From assembly GCF_010726245.1 (NCBI RefSeq), contig NZ_AP022561.1, positions 3,720,001-3,784,000 on the forward strand: DNA of 64,000 nt. Direction: 5' to 3'. The translations under genes were made by a program, and so were the position numbers. The notes under the pieces were generated by a model. That model saw nothing but the letters and a program-made list of their open reading frames with translations, was not told the origin of the DNA and did not search any database. How positions within the stretch are numbered: position 1 is the first letter of the stretch; every line of letters begins with the position of its first letter. Source of the stretch: Mycolicibacterium aichiense. Its GTDB lineage: Bacteria > Actinomycetota > Actinomycetes > Mycobacteriales > Mycobacteriaceae. This document shows positions 55,724 to 62,894 of the stretch, in pieces.

Positions 55724-57207
55724 CAGTAAGCCACCGATCCGTTCGGGCTAGGTTGGGCGGGGTCGTCGACGGCATCGGGGAACGACGCGGGCACGACCCG
55801 CGGCGGCGGGTCGCCGGCCAGCGACAGCACCTCGTCGAAACCGTCGCGCAGACATTGCGCGAACAAGTCCTCGTCGGTGATCGAGGCGCGGTCGTAGCGC
55901 GCGGTGACCGTCGCGAAGCCGCCGCGAGAGACCAGCACCACCATCATGGCCACCCCGGGCAACGGCCCAATCCCGTACTGCCGCAGCACTTTCGCTCCGG
56001 CGATATAGGTGTCGCCGGCGTAGACCGGCACATTGCTGGCCTGGACGTCGGAGGCGATGACCGCACCGCTCATCGCCTCGAGGACCGCGTCGGGCAGCAG
56101 CCCGACGACCGGCGCGATAGCGCCCATCAGATCGATGGCCGCCTCCTCCCGCCGAGAGGTCATCTGTTTGCGGATCTTCTGGATCCGCACCGCAGGATCC
56201 ACCACGGCGATCGGTGCGGCAAGGTTGACCCCGGCGAACCGGTTGCCGCCGGCCGGGTCCGCCTCGGCCCGCAGGCTCACCGGCACCGCCATCGGCAGGC
56301 TGTTCACCGGCACGCCGAGCGCTTCGTGGTAGCGCCGCAGCGCCCCGCACAACCCGGCGAGGTAGGCGTCGTTGATCGAGCCGCCCGCGGCGTGCGCGGC
56401 CGCGCGCAGATCGGACAGCCGCATTTCGATCGCCTCACTGCGCGACGACAGACTGCGCCTGCGCAGCAGCGGCGACGGGTCGGCAGCGCGGGCCACCACC
56501 CGACGGCCCGAGCGGGCGTAGTCGACGACGTCCCACACGGCGGTGCCGGGATTGCGCACCACACGGCCAACCACGCCCAGGCCGCCGGCGACAGCGCCGA
56601 GCAGCCCGCCGACGATGGCGCCGGGCAGTTGGTTGATCCCTTCGCGCATCAGGTCATTGGGCGTGAGGTCCTGCGGCACCGGCAGTGGCGGAGCTGGCCG
56701 CGGTGCCGGCTCGCGTTCGAGGTCGTAGATCTCGGCGAACATCGCGGTGGCGCCGACGCCGTCGGTGACGGCGTGACTGAGGTGCAACAGGGTGGCGGCC
56801 TTGCCGCCTTCGAGTCCTTCGACGAGGGTGGCCGTCCACAGCGGCCGCGAGATGTCCAGCGGCGACTGCAGGCTCACCTCAGCGAGGTCGAGCACCTCAC
56901 GCAGAGTGCCGGGCTCAGGGACGCGGACCCGGCGGACGTGGAAGTCGAGGTTGAAGTCGGGGTCGACCACCCAGCGCGGTGCGGCCGTCGGCAATGTCGG
57001 TACGACGACCCGCTGGCGTAGCCGGAGCACTTTGCGCGATGCGTTCTCGAACGCGTTCCTGAACCGAGTCCAGTCCGGCGTGCTGTCCAGGATTTCCAGC
57101 GCCATGATGCCCGACCGGGTCCGCGGATTGGCCTCGCCACGATGCAGCAGCATGTCAAGGGGGCCGAGTTCGTCCGGCAGACCGTTGACGTCGACGGTCC
57201 CGCTCAT
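55723..57207 (-). CDS. WS/DGAT-family O-acyltransferase (triacylglycerol synthase type)
   Basis: 494 residues from the ATG at 57207 with GAGGTGGG upstream; the frame is open to 57483. The N-terminal condensation-like domain contains L-S-H-A-V-T-D-G, i.e. the H-x3-D active site (His145, Asp149), with the first His of the usual H-H-x3-D-G changed to Ser. The C-terminal domain has the typical N-x-P-G-P-region equivalents. It should esterify diacylglycerol or an alcohol with acyl-CoA, the last step of the pathway begun by PlsB2 and PlsC in the same operon (Rv2484c position). Confidence 0.9.
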   Translation of the reverse strand: MSGTVDVNGLPDELGPLDMLLHRGEANPRTRSGIMALEILDSTPDWTRFRNAFENASRKVLRLRQRVVVPTLPTAAPRWVVDPDFNLDFHVRRVRVPEPGTLREVLDLAEVSLQSPLDISRPLWTATLVEGLEGGKAATLLHLSHAVTDGVGATAMFAEIYDLEREPAPRPAPPLPVPQDLTPNDLMREGINQLPGAIVGGLLGAVAGGLGVVGRVVRNPGTAVWDVVDYARSGRRVVARAADPSPLLRRRSLSSRSEAIEMRLSDLRAAAHAAGGSINDAYLAGLCGALRRYHEALGVPVNSLPMAVPVSLRAEADPAGGNRFAGVNLAAPIAVVDPAVRIQKIRKQMTSRREEAAIDLMGAIAPVVGLLPDAVLEAMSGAVIASDVQASNVPVYAGDTYIAGAKVLRQYGIGPLPGVAMMVVLVSRGGFATVTARYDRASITDEDLFAQCLRDGFDEVLSLAGDPPPRVVPASFPDAVDDPAQPSPNGSVAY

Positions 57208-57355
57208 CGATCCCACCTCATCGACACCAACATCCTCCCGTTCCGCGGACGCGCACGGCGCCCATGGCTTGCCTCGCTTCGCTCGCCTGCGCGCCCTCAA
57301 CCACGCTAGTCGGCGCACGGGGGTGGCGGGTCTCGATTGCGAGTCGGTTACCGCC

Positions 57356-57616
57356 TCACGCCAGGCAGAGCGGCGGCAGCAGAAGCAGCACCGGCCACAG
57401 CAGCGCGGCCAATCCGTAGGCACCGACCTCGGCTCCGGCGGGCAGCACTCGCCCAAGCTGGACCTCGAGCTGCTGCACCGCATCGGCGTGGAAGAAACCC
57501 CAAACGAGTCCGATCACCAGATAGGGAATGGCAAGCCACATCGCGACTTCGATCACCGCCGCGACGGTGACCTCGTAGCTGAGCAGTCGGCGCAATCTGG
57601 TCATCAACTGGTCCAC
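57356..57616 (-). CDS. Small membrane protein, paralogue A
   Basis: 86 residues from a GTG with GGGGAGGGG upstream. The N-terminal amphipathic part L-L-S-Y-E-V-T-V-A-A precedes a membrane helix, W-L-A-I-P-Y-L-V-I-G-L-V-W-G. A second hydrophobic C-terminal helix is L-L-W-P-V-L-L-L-L-P. It matches the divergently transcribed protein at 57717 in length, order of elements and the I-P-Y-L-x-x-G-L-V-W core. Function unknown. Confidence 0.7.
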   Translation of the reverse strand: MDQLMTRLRRLLSYEVTVAAVIEVAMWLAIPYLVIGLVWGFFHADAVQQLEVQLGRVLPAGAEVGAYGLAALLWPVLLLLPPLCLA

Positions 57617-57635
57617 GGCCCCTCCCCCCCAAATC

Positions 57636-57653
57636 TGAGAACACAGTTTCTCA
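57636..57653. promoter_or_regulatory. Putative operator in the divergent promoter of the small membrane protein pair
   Basis: The inverted repeat TGAGAA-cacagt-TTCTCA lies 20 bp from one start and about 64 bp from the other. This 6-6-6 arrangement is typical of dimeric repressor sites. No cognate regulator gene is adjacent. Confidence 0.45.
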
Positions 57654-57716
57654 CAAATGGTTCTCCCCGGAGGCCGTACTCATTAGCATTGGGCTCACCC
57701 GGGGTGGGAGGACATC

Positions 57717-57941
57717 ATGCTGACGAAAATTCGGTCGGTGCTGAACTACAAACTGACGATCGCCGAACTGCTCGGGATAGCACTGTTGATCGGGATCCCT
57801 TATCTCGCTGTGGGTCTGGTGTGGTCCTCAACCCACACCGACCATCTGCACTCGATGCACGGCGCCGACCTCGTGGTGTCGTTCCTGGGGTCCATCGTGT
57901 CGTGGCCGGTGCTGCTGGTCGCCAATGTCTGCATGACGTGA
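57717..57941 (+). CDS. Small membrane protein, paralogue B
   Basis: 74 residues from an ATG with GGGAGG upstream. L-N-Y-K-L-T-I-A-E precedes the helix G-I-P-Y-L-A-V-G-L-V-W-S. A His-rich turn (H-T-D-H-L-H-S-M-H) and a second helix, I-V-S-W-P-V-L-L-V-A-N, follow. It is clearly related to the product of 57356-57616. Its stop overlaps the next start (GTGA). Confidence 0.7.
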   Translation: MLTKIRSVLNYKLTIAELLGIALLIGIPYLAVGLVWSSTHTDHLHSMHGADLVVSFLGSIVSWPVLLVANVCMT

Positions 57942-58240
57942 CCGTTCGGCAGATCGTGGCAGCCGTCGTCGCAGTGGCGCTGCTGACACTTGGCCTGCTC
58001 GCGCTGCGGTGGCCGGTGTATCTCCCGGATTTCGATCCATGGGGCGTACAAATCAAGTGCGGCAGCGGTTTTAGCGCCGACCTGGTTCAGGCGACGTTCG
58101 CAGGCAAAGCCGACCAATGCCAGCACGCGCTGGCGATGCGGCGGGGGTGGGCAATCCCGGTGGCGGCATTGGCCTGGACGATCGTGATCGTGTTGGTGGC
58201 GCCACTGCTGCGGCCACAGGAGACCACCGCGGCGCGCTAA
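57938..58240 (+). CDS. Small two-helix membrane protein
   Basis: 100 residues from the GTG at 57938, overlapping the previous gene by 4 bp. There are two membrane helices (about 5-25 and 72-92). Between them an extracytoplasmic loop contains two cysteines (K-C-G-S-G and D-Q-C-Q-H), which could form a disulfide. It is translationally coupled with paralogue B, suggesting the two act together. No known family is recognised. Confidence 0.65.
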   Translation: MTVRQIVAAVVAVALLTLGLLALRWPVYLPDFDPWGVQIKCGSGFSADLVQATFAGKADQCQHALAMRRGWAIPVAALAWTIVIVLVAPLLRPQETTAAR

Positions 58241-58265
58241 CGACCCGCCGTCCGTAGCCTCAGCG

Positions 58266-58295
58266 TTATCTTATTTTTACCTTATTTTTCTTAGA
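58266..58295 (+). promoter_or_regulatory. AT-rich direct repeats upstream of the SDR gene
   Basis: Two copies of CTTATTTTT (58270-58278 and 58281-58289), 11 bp apart, form an unusually AT-rich patch about 50 bp before the start codon. It may be a promoter or UP-element-like feature; no regulator can be named. Confidence 0.35.
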
Positions 58296-58337
58296 GTCGG
58301 TGTACGGTGAGTGGTGCCGCAACGGAAGGAACCCGCA

Positions 58338-59012
58338 ATGCAGCCACTCGCCCGCGTCGTGCTGATCACTGGTGCATCCCGAGGAATCGGAGCCGAAGTC
58401 GCACGTCAGCTCACCGCACCCGACACCCACGCGATCGTGCATTACCGAGAGAACGCCGAGCGGGCCAACGCAGTCGTCGACGCCATCCGGAGTTCGGGTG
58501 GCAGCGCCACGGCGTTGGCTGCCGACATCACCGACGCCGTCGAGGTCGAAGCGATGATGCAGTACGTCACCGTCCACTTCGGCAGGCTCGATGCCTTGAT
58601 CCTCAACGCCTCCGGCGGTCTGGACAGCGGCGCGGACCCGGGATACGCGATGCGGCTGAACCGCGACGCTCAGCGCCGCCTTGCACTGCTGGCCATGCCG
58701 CTGATGCCGGCCGGCTCGCGGATCGTGTTCGTCACCAGCCACCAGGCCCACTTCTATCCGCACAAGGCGGTGGCGAAGGGATATGGGCGAGTGGCCGCCA
58801 GCAAGCGGGCCGGCGAAACCGCGCTCTACGCAATGCGTTCCGAGCTGGACCATGCCGGCATCCACCTCACGGTGGTCTCCGGCGACGGGACCATGGGAGC
58901 GCTGCCGACGGTCGAAGGGTTCGCGACCAAGATCGTCAACGCCGCGGTCACCCCGAGCCTGTCGACGATCGTCTACGCCGGCGCCGCGGACTACCTGATG
59001 ACGGTCGCCTGA
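58338..59012 (+). CDS. Short-chain dehydrogenase/reductase family protein
   Basis: 224 residues from the ATG at 58338 with AAGGAA upstream. The NAD(P) motif I-T-G-A-S-R-G-I-G lies near residues 10-18, and N-A-S-G-G takes the N-N-A-G place. The catalytic Ser is in F-V-T-S-H-Q. The usual Y-x3-K is not seen: the segment reads Y-G-R-V-A-A-S-K, with Tyr seven residues before Lys. Substrate unknown; activity may be atypical. It is convergent with the esterase gene. Confidence 0.8.
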   Translation: MQPLARVVLITGASRGIGAEVARQLTAPDTHAIVHYRENAERANAVVDAIRSSGGSATALAADITDAVEVEAMMQYVTVHFGRLDALILNASGGLDSGADPGYAMRLNRDAQRRLALLAMPLMPAGSRIVFVTSHQAHFYPHKAVAKGYGRVAASKRAGETALYAMRSELDHAGIHLTVVSGDGTMGALPTVEGFATKIVNAAVTPSLSTIVYAGAADYLMTVA

Positions 59013-59014
59013 TC

Positions 59015-60220
59015 TCAGCTCGCTGAGCCGACCGCGACTCTCTGCGTACCGTTGCGTGCCGCGACGTGGCGGCCATAAACGATGCCCATGAAGCTCGCGA
59101 CGGCTTCTGCCGCCAGTTGGCAGCGCAGGGTCGCAATCGTGTCGAAGGCGTGGTGCGCCTTGGGCAGCTCGGCATAGGCCACCGTCGCGGGTCCTGAATA
59201 GCGAAGTGCCGCAACGAAATCGCGGGCCTGCGCACTCGGGATGACGGCGTCGCTCTCCCCGTGCAGTACGAAGAACGGCGGGGCGTCACGATGGATGCGG
59301 TGCAGCGGTGACGCGTCACGGTAGATCTGGGGATTGTCTTCCAGCCTGCGCTGGACGACGACATGCTCGAGCAGCGGCATCATCAGCGGATGCATCTTGT
59401 CGGTGGTGGTCAGGTCGTATACGCCGTAGTAGGGCGCGACGGCCTGCACGCTGGTGTCCGCGTTCTCGAAGCCGGGCTGCAGGGTCTCATCCCCCGCGCT
59501 CAGCGCCGCCAGTGAGCTCAGGTGACCGCCGGCCGATCCCCCGGTGATCGCAACGAAGTCCGGGTCTCCGCCGTATTCGGCGATGTTGGCCTTCACCCAG
59601 GCGATGGCCCGCTTGACGTCGATGATGTGCGACGGGAAGGCGTTGCGCGGGCTGCGGCTGTAGTTGATGGTGACGCAGATCCAGCCGAGCTCGGACATCC
59701 TGGCCATCAGCGGATAGGCCTGGCCGCGTTTGTCGTTCACCGACCATGCACCGCCGGGGACCTGAATGAGAACCGGCGCGCTATACCCCTCGGGCAGATC
59801 GGGGCGGCGCCAGATGTCGAGGGTGTTGTTGCGGCCTCGGGGGCCGTAGGAGATGTTCCGGGTGGTGGCCGCGTACCGGCGCCGATGATGCATGGCGTCG
59901 AGGACGGCCGCGACGTTGGGCCGGTGCCCCGGCTCTTCGTCGAGCGGATGCCGCACCTGGGAGGTGTAGTCCTTGCCGAAGGTCTCCTCGAGCGCCGCGT
60001 CGAGCACCTTGTCGGCCTTCTGGACGGCCAGGGCGCAGGCGACCCGTTGCAGCGGTGAAACGGTCGCGAGTGCGTGACCCGTGAGGACCTGTGGCGCGAA
60101 CTCGGCGTTGAGCCACCCCAGCACCCATCCGGCGGCGGCCGGTGAGCCGCGCAGCAACAGCGACCCGGTATTGAACGCCTGCGTGCAACGCGCGGCGACC
60201 TGCTCGATTGGACTGCTCAT
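59015..60220 (-). CDS. lipQ: Alpha/beta-hydrolase esterase (LipQ-like)
   Basis: 401 residues. A helical N-terminal region (about 1-120) precedes the hormone-sensitive-lipase-like hydrolase domain. The oxyanion motif H-G-G-G is V-P-G-G-A-W here. The nucleophile is in G-G-S-A-G-G. The acid is in H-G-E-S-D-A and the His in K-A-H-H-A-F. It should hydrolyse short-chain esters. Position next to the WS/DGAT gene matches Rv2485c (lipQ). Confidence 0.82.
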   Translation of the reverse strand: MSSPIEQVAARCTQAFNTGSLLLRGSPAAAGWVLGWLNAEFAPQVLTGHALATVSPLQRVACALAVQKADKVLDAALEETFGKDYTSQVRHPLDEEPGHRPNVAAVLDAMHHRRRYAATTRNISYGPRGRNNTLDIWRRPDLPEGYSAPVLIQVPGGAWSVNDKRGQAYPLMARMSELGWICVTINYSRSPRNAFPSHIIDVKRAIAWVKANIAEYGGDPDFVAITGGSAGGHLSSLAALSAGDETLQPGFENADTSVQAVAPYYGVYDLTTTDKMHPLMMPLLEHVVVQRRLEDNPQIYRDASPLHRIHRDAPPFFVLHGESDAVIPSAQARDFVAALRYSGPATVAYAELPKAHHAFDTIATLRCQLAAEAVASFMGIVYGRHVAARNGTQRVAVGSAS

Positions 60221-60471
60221 GAGCTGCCAGACCCCCTTGTCCTTAGCCCGCCTAACGCGTTTGCCAACCGCGGATGCGGAGGGGTCTGCGTGTGCCAGTC
60301 GTCACACCATAACCCAACTTCGGCCGAACCTGAGGAATTCTCAGGAACTGAGGTCTTTAGACCCTTGGTCCCCCGCGAAACCGGGCCGGCAAAGTGAACG
60401 GACGGTGACCCGGCGTTGGCTGCGAACTTGCCTGACAGGAAACGTCGAGCAATTCACAGGACGATTTGTGA

Positions 60472-60825
60472 ATGCTTCTCGAGGACCCCGCCCCCAGCTT
60501 CGCCGGTGGACTGACCGCCCGCGTCGAGTCCGCGTTCTCTGCGAGTTCACCCGTGCCGCTGCGACGGCCGTTTCCACGTCCCGCGCCGACGCGGCCGTTT
60601 CATCCCAACGATGCAGCTCAAGCTAGGCGCTTTGGCCAGCTGATGCAGGATGAAATCGACGAGCTCGAGGAGTTGATCGCGGTCGCACAGCACCGCTGGA
60701 CCAGTCGCTGCGATGCCGGCTGGGGCGCCGCCCGGACCCCCGAGCCGGTGCTGCGCCTGCGGGAGAAACTCAAGGAGGTGCGCCGGTTACAGGAGGCGCT
60801 GCTGGCTCGATTCGGCACCGACTGA
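60472..60825 (+). CDS. Small hypothetical protein with helical C-terminus
   Basis: 117 residues. The first 45 are Pro/Ser/Ala-rich and probably disordered. Residues 50-117 form charged helices (M-Q-D-E-I-D-E-L-E-E-L-I and R-L-R-E-K-L-K-E-V-R-R-L-Q-E-A-L) suited to a coiled coil. ACAGGA lies about 11 nt before the ATG. Codon use looks typical for the genome. No known domain. Confidence 0.55.
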   Translation: MLLEDPAPSFAGGLTARVESAFSASSPVPLRRPFPRPAPTRPFHPNDAAQARRFGQLMQDEIDELEELIAVAQHRWTSRCDAGWGAARTPEPVLRLREKLKEVRRLQEALLARFGTD

Positions 60826-60920
60826 GGGTTCGGAGGATCTTTGCTCAGCCAGATTTCAATTCACACAGGGCTACACGCGCCCCTTCCGGCAAATCTGCCC
60901 CGCTAGACTGTCGACGCGCT

Positions 60921-60994
60921 GCCTCCGTAGCTCAGTCGGATAGAGCAAGGGCCTTCTAATCCCTAGGTCGCAGGTTCGATTCCTGCCGGGGGCG
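60921..60994 (+). tRNA. tRNA-Arg (anticodon TCT)
   Basis: A 74-nt cloverleaf with acceptor stem GCCTCCG/CGGGGGC, D-arm GCTC-AGTCGGATA-GAGC, anticodon loop CTTCTAA and T-arm CGCAGG-TTCGATTC-CCTG-type. No CCA is encoded. The last bases of the gene (60989-60994) are part of the 16-bp sequence duplicated around the adjacent insertion element, so the tRNA itself stayed intact. Confidence 0.93.
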
Positions 60995-61004
60995 CTTAAG
61001 GGCT
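60989..61004 (+). repeat. Left 16-bp direct repeat flanking the insertion element
   Basis: GGGGCGCTTAAGGGCT covers the end of tRNA-Arg and its 3' flank. An identical copy is at 62361-62376, directly after the element. One further T matches because the element begins with T. It is read as the target-site duplication. Confidence 0.85.
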
Positions 61005-61013
61005 TGTGTGACC

Positions 61014-61100
61014 TCGGTTGATTGTTGACGTTTTGTCTTCGGGTGATGGGCGACAGTGTTTCGGCTGATGCTTTACACCTACTTCGGTTGATCCTTGACA
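61014..61100 (+). repeat. Four left-end iterons of the IS481 element
   Basis: TCGGTTGATTGTTGACG (61014), TCGGGTGATGGGCGACA (61039), TCGGCTGATGCTTTACA (61061) and TCGGTTGATCCTTGACA (61084) are spaced by 25, 22 and 23 bp. Copies 1 and 4 match the two right-end copies best; 2 and 3 are degenerate. They are probable transposase-binding sites. Confidence 0.75.
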
Positions 61101-61108
61101 CTCCCTAG

Positions 61109-62296
61109 ATGAGGGAGTTGAGCGTGGCTGAGCAGCGGTATCAGGCTGTGTTGGCGGTGATCAGCGATGGGTTGTCGATTTCGCAGGTGGCATCGAAGGT
61201 TGGGGTGTCGCGCCAGACGTTGCATGCGTGGTTGGCCCGCTATGAGGCGCAGGGCTTGGAAGGGTTGATCGACCGGTCGCATCGGCCGGTGTCGTGTCCG
61301 CATCAGATGCCGGCGCAGGTGGAGGCGGTGGTGTTGGAGCTGCGCCGCTCGCGACCGTATTGGGGACCTCGTCGGTTGGTGTTCGAACTGTCCAAGCGTG
61401 GTGTGGTTCCGCTGCCCTCGGAGTCGGCGGTCTACCGCGCTTTGGTCCGGGCGCAGATGATCGATCCGCACCTGCGGGATCGGCGCTCGCGTAAGTGGAA
61501 ACGGTGGGAACGCGGTGCGCCTATGGAGCTATGGCAGATGGATGTCGTGGGCGGTTTCCCGCTGGCCGATGGCACCAGCGCTAAGGCGTTGACCGGGATC
61601 GATGATCATTCCCGGATGTGCGTGTGCGCGCAGTTGATGGTGCGTGAACGCACTCGGGCGGTCTGTGACGGGTTACGCGCCGCGCTGGCCACTTATGGTG
61701 CTCCCGAGCAGATCCTGACCGATAACGGCAAGGTGTTCACCGGCCGGTTCAACCATCCGCCGGTGGAGGTGCTTTTCGATGCGATCTGCCGCGAGCACGG
61801 CATCGAGCACCTGCTGACCCAGCCGCGGTCTCCGACCACGACCGGCAAGATTGAGCGGTTCCACCGGAGTCTGCGTGTTGAATTCCTCAGCAACGCAGCA
61901 CCATTCACTAATCTGAAGACGGCCCAAAGAGCCCTCGATGAGTGGGTCGATGACTACAACACCACCCGGCCGCATCAGTCGTTGAAGATGGCCACCCCTG
62001 CTGAGCGCTTCACCGCCGGCACCACCACGACCCGCTCGACCACACCACGACAGCACAGCCCCGATCGCAGCAGCAGCGACTGGATCAGCCGAACGGTGAC
62101 CACCAACGGGGTGGTCTGTGTGTCGTGGCAACAGGTCAGTATCGGCCGCCACTACGCCGGAGCTCGCTGCGATGTCCACGTCGATGGCGAGCTGCTGCGG
62201 TTCTTCATCGGCGACGATCTGGTCAAAACCGCCGCCCGCCGCAGCACCGGCGAGGTACGAAACAAGAAGGCCTGCCGCTCCAGCGGCCAGACCTAA
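61109..62296 (+). CDS. IS481-family transposase
   Basis: 395 residues. The N-terminal helix-turn-helix region (S-I-S-Q-V-A-S-K-V-G-V-S-R-Q-T-L, residues 23-38) precedes a retroviral-integrase-like catalytic core. Candidate acidic residues are Asp145 (W-Q-M-D-V-V), Asp205 (T-D-N-G-K-V-F) and Glu249 (G-K-I-E-R-F-H). The C-terminal domain has the G-A-R-C-D-V-H-V-D-G segment seen in IS481 transposases. The frame is intact. It starts 9 bp after the innermost left end motif. Confidence 0.93.
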   Translation: MRELSVAEQRYQAVLAVISDGLSISQVASKVGVSRQTLHAWLARYEAQGLEGLIDRSHRPVSCPHQMPAQVEAVVLELRRSRPYWGPRRLVFELSKRGVVPLPSESAVYRALVRAQMIDPHLRDRRSRKWKRWERGAPMELWQMDVVGGFPLADGTSAKALTGIDDHSRMCVCAQLMVRERTRAVCDGLRAALATYGAPEQILTDNGKVFTGRFNHPPVEVLFDAICREHGIEHLLTQPRSPTTTGKIERFHRSLRVEFLSNAAPFTNLKTAQRALDEWVDDYNTTRPHQSLKMATPAERFTAGTTTTRSTTPRQHSPDRSSSDWISRTVTTNGVVCVSWQQVSIGRHYAGARCDVHVDGELLRFFIGDDLVKTAARRSTGEVRNKKACRSSGQT

Positions 62297-62360
62297 AACA
62301 CAACAAGAGTGTCAAGGATCAACCGAACTAGATCCGTCAAGAATCAACCGACTATGAACA

Positions 62361-62376
62361 GGGGCGCTTAAGGGCT
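62361..62376 (+). repeat. Right 16-bp direct repeat flanking the insertion element
   Basis: GGGGCGCTTAAGGGCT, identical to 60989-61004. The sequence that follows (TCGCAGCAG) is the original downstream flank of tRNA-Arg. Confidence 0.85.
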
Positions 62377-62423
62377 TCGCAGCAGACTCGGACACATCGC
62401 TGTTTCTGGTCGTACTTGTGACT

Positions 62424-62540
62424 ATGGCTGAGATCCGCTCGCTCGCCGAGACGAAAGCTCACCTGTCCGAACTGATGTCTCGGGTCGGCGAACAACATGC
62501 ACGGGTCACGGTCACGGTCCATTGGCGGTACCGGCTCGTG
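62424..62540 (+). pseudogene. Phd/RelB-type antitoxin remnant
   Basis: The first about 35 codons, M-A-E-I-R-S-L-A-E-T-K then L-S-E-L-M-S-R-V-G-E-Q-H and R-V-T-V-T, have the pattern of Phd/YefM/RelB antitoxin N-termini. Homology ends at V-H-W-R where the expected R-H-G-R-P-x-A-V would follow. The open frame then continues as unrelated low-quality sequence running antisense to the next gene. No toxin gene is found. It is interpreted as a decayed toxin-antitoxin fragment next to the tRNA/IS site. Confidence 0.5.
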
Positions 62541-62894
62541 GGCGCTATTCAGGAGCCCGCGCACCCGGCGGATGCAGCGGCCGGATTTCGGGAGCTTTGG
62601 TCCACTGCATGGGGCCACTACATGTACATCGATGACCTCAGCGTTAGAGATGGCTCGCGGCAATGGAATTCTCGGGATGGTGGAACGACCGGTTGTGGAG
62701 CCGGGCGGCACGGCCAAGCACCGCTGCTATTGCAGAGGCGACGCCATCAATTGAGGGCGGTGAACTTGCGGTCATGCGTGGGGCCGGTTTCGACGGAAGC
62801 ATGTACGGACGCGAATTCACTCAGGTCGATCCAGGAGCGATCATCGGCCAGGCACCGCCAGGTGGTCGAGGACGGCAATGACGCTGGAATGCCG
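62541..62894. other. Degenerate gene-free stretch after the antitoxin remnant
   Basis: Short overlapping frames are present, but none has a ribosome site or a recognisable domain. Probably decayed sequence together with the 3' flank of the minus-strand exported-protein gene. Confidence 0.45.

Larger units (their letters stand above)
61005..62360 (+). mobile_element. IS481-family insertion sequence
   Basis: A 1356-bp element bounded by TGT...ACA ends. The left end TGTGTGACCTCGGTTGATT and the reverse complement of the right end TGTTCATAGTCGGTTGATT match after a 6-nt variable stretch. The end motif TCGGTTGATNCTTGACR occurs four times on the left (61014, 61039, 61061, 61084) and twice on the right (62310-62326 and 62335-62351, inverted), spaced 22-25 bp. 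It encodes one intact DDE transposase and is flanked by a 16-bp duplication, so it looks recently active. Confidence 0.88.
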
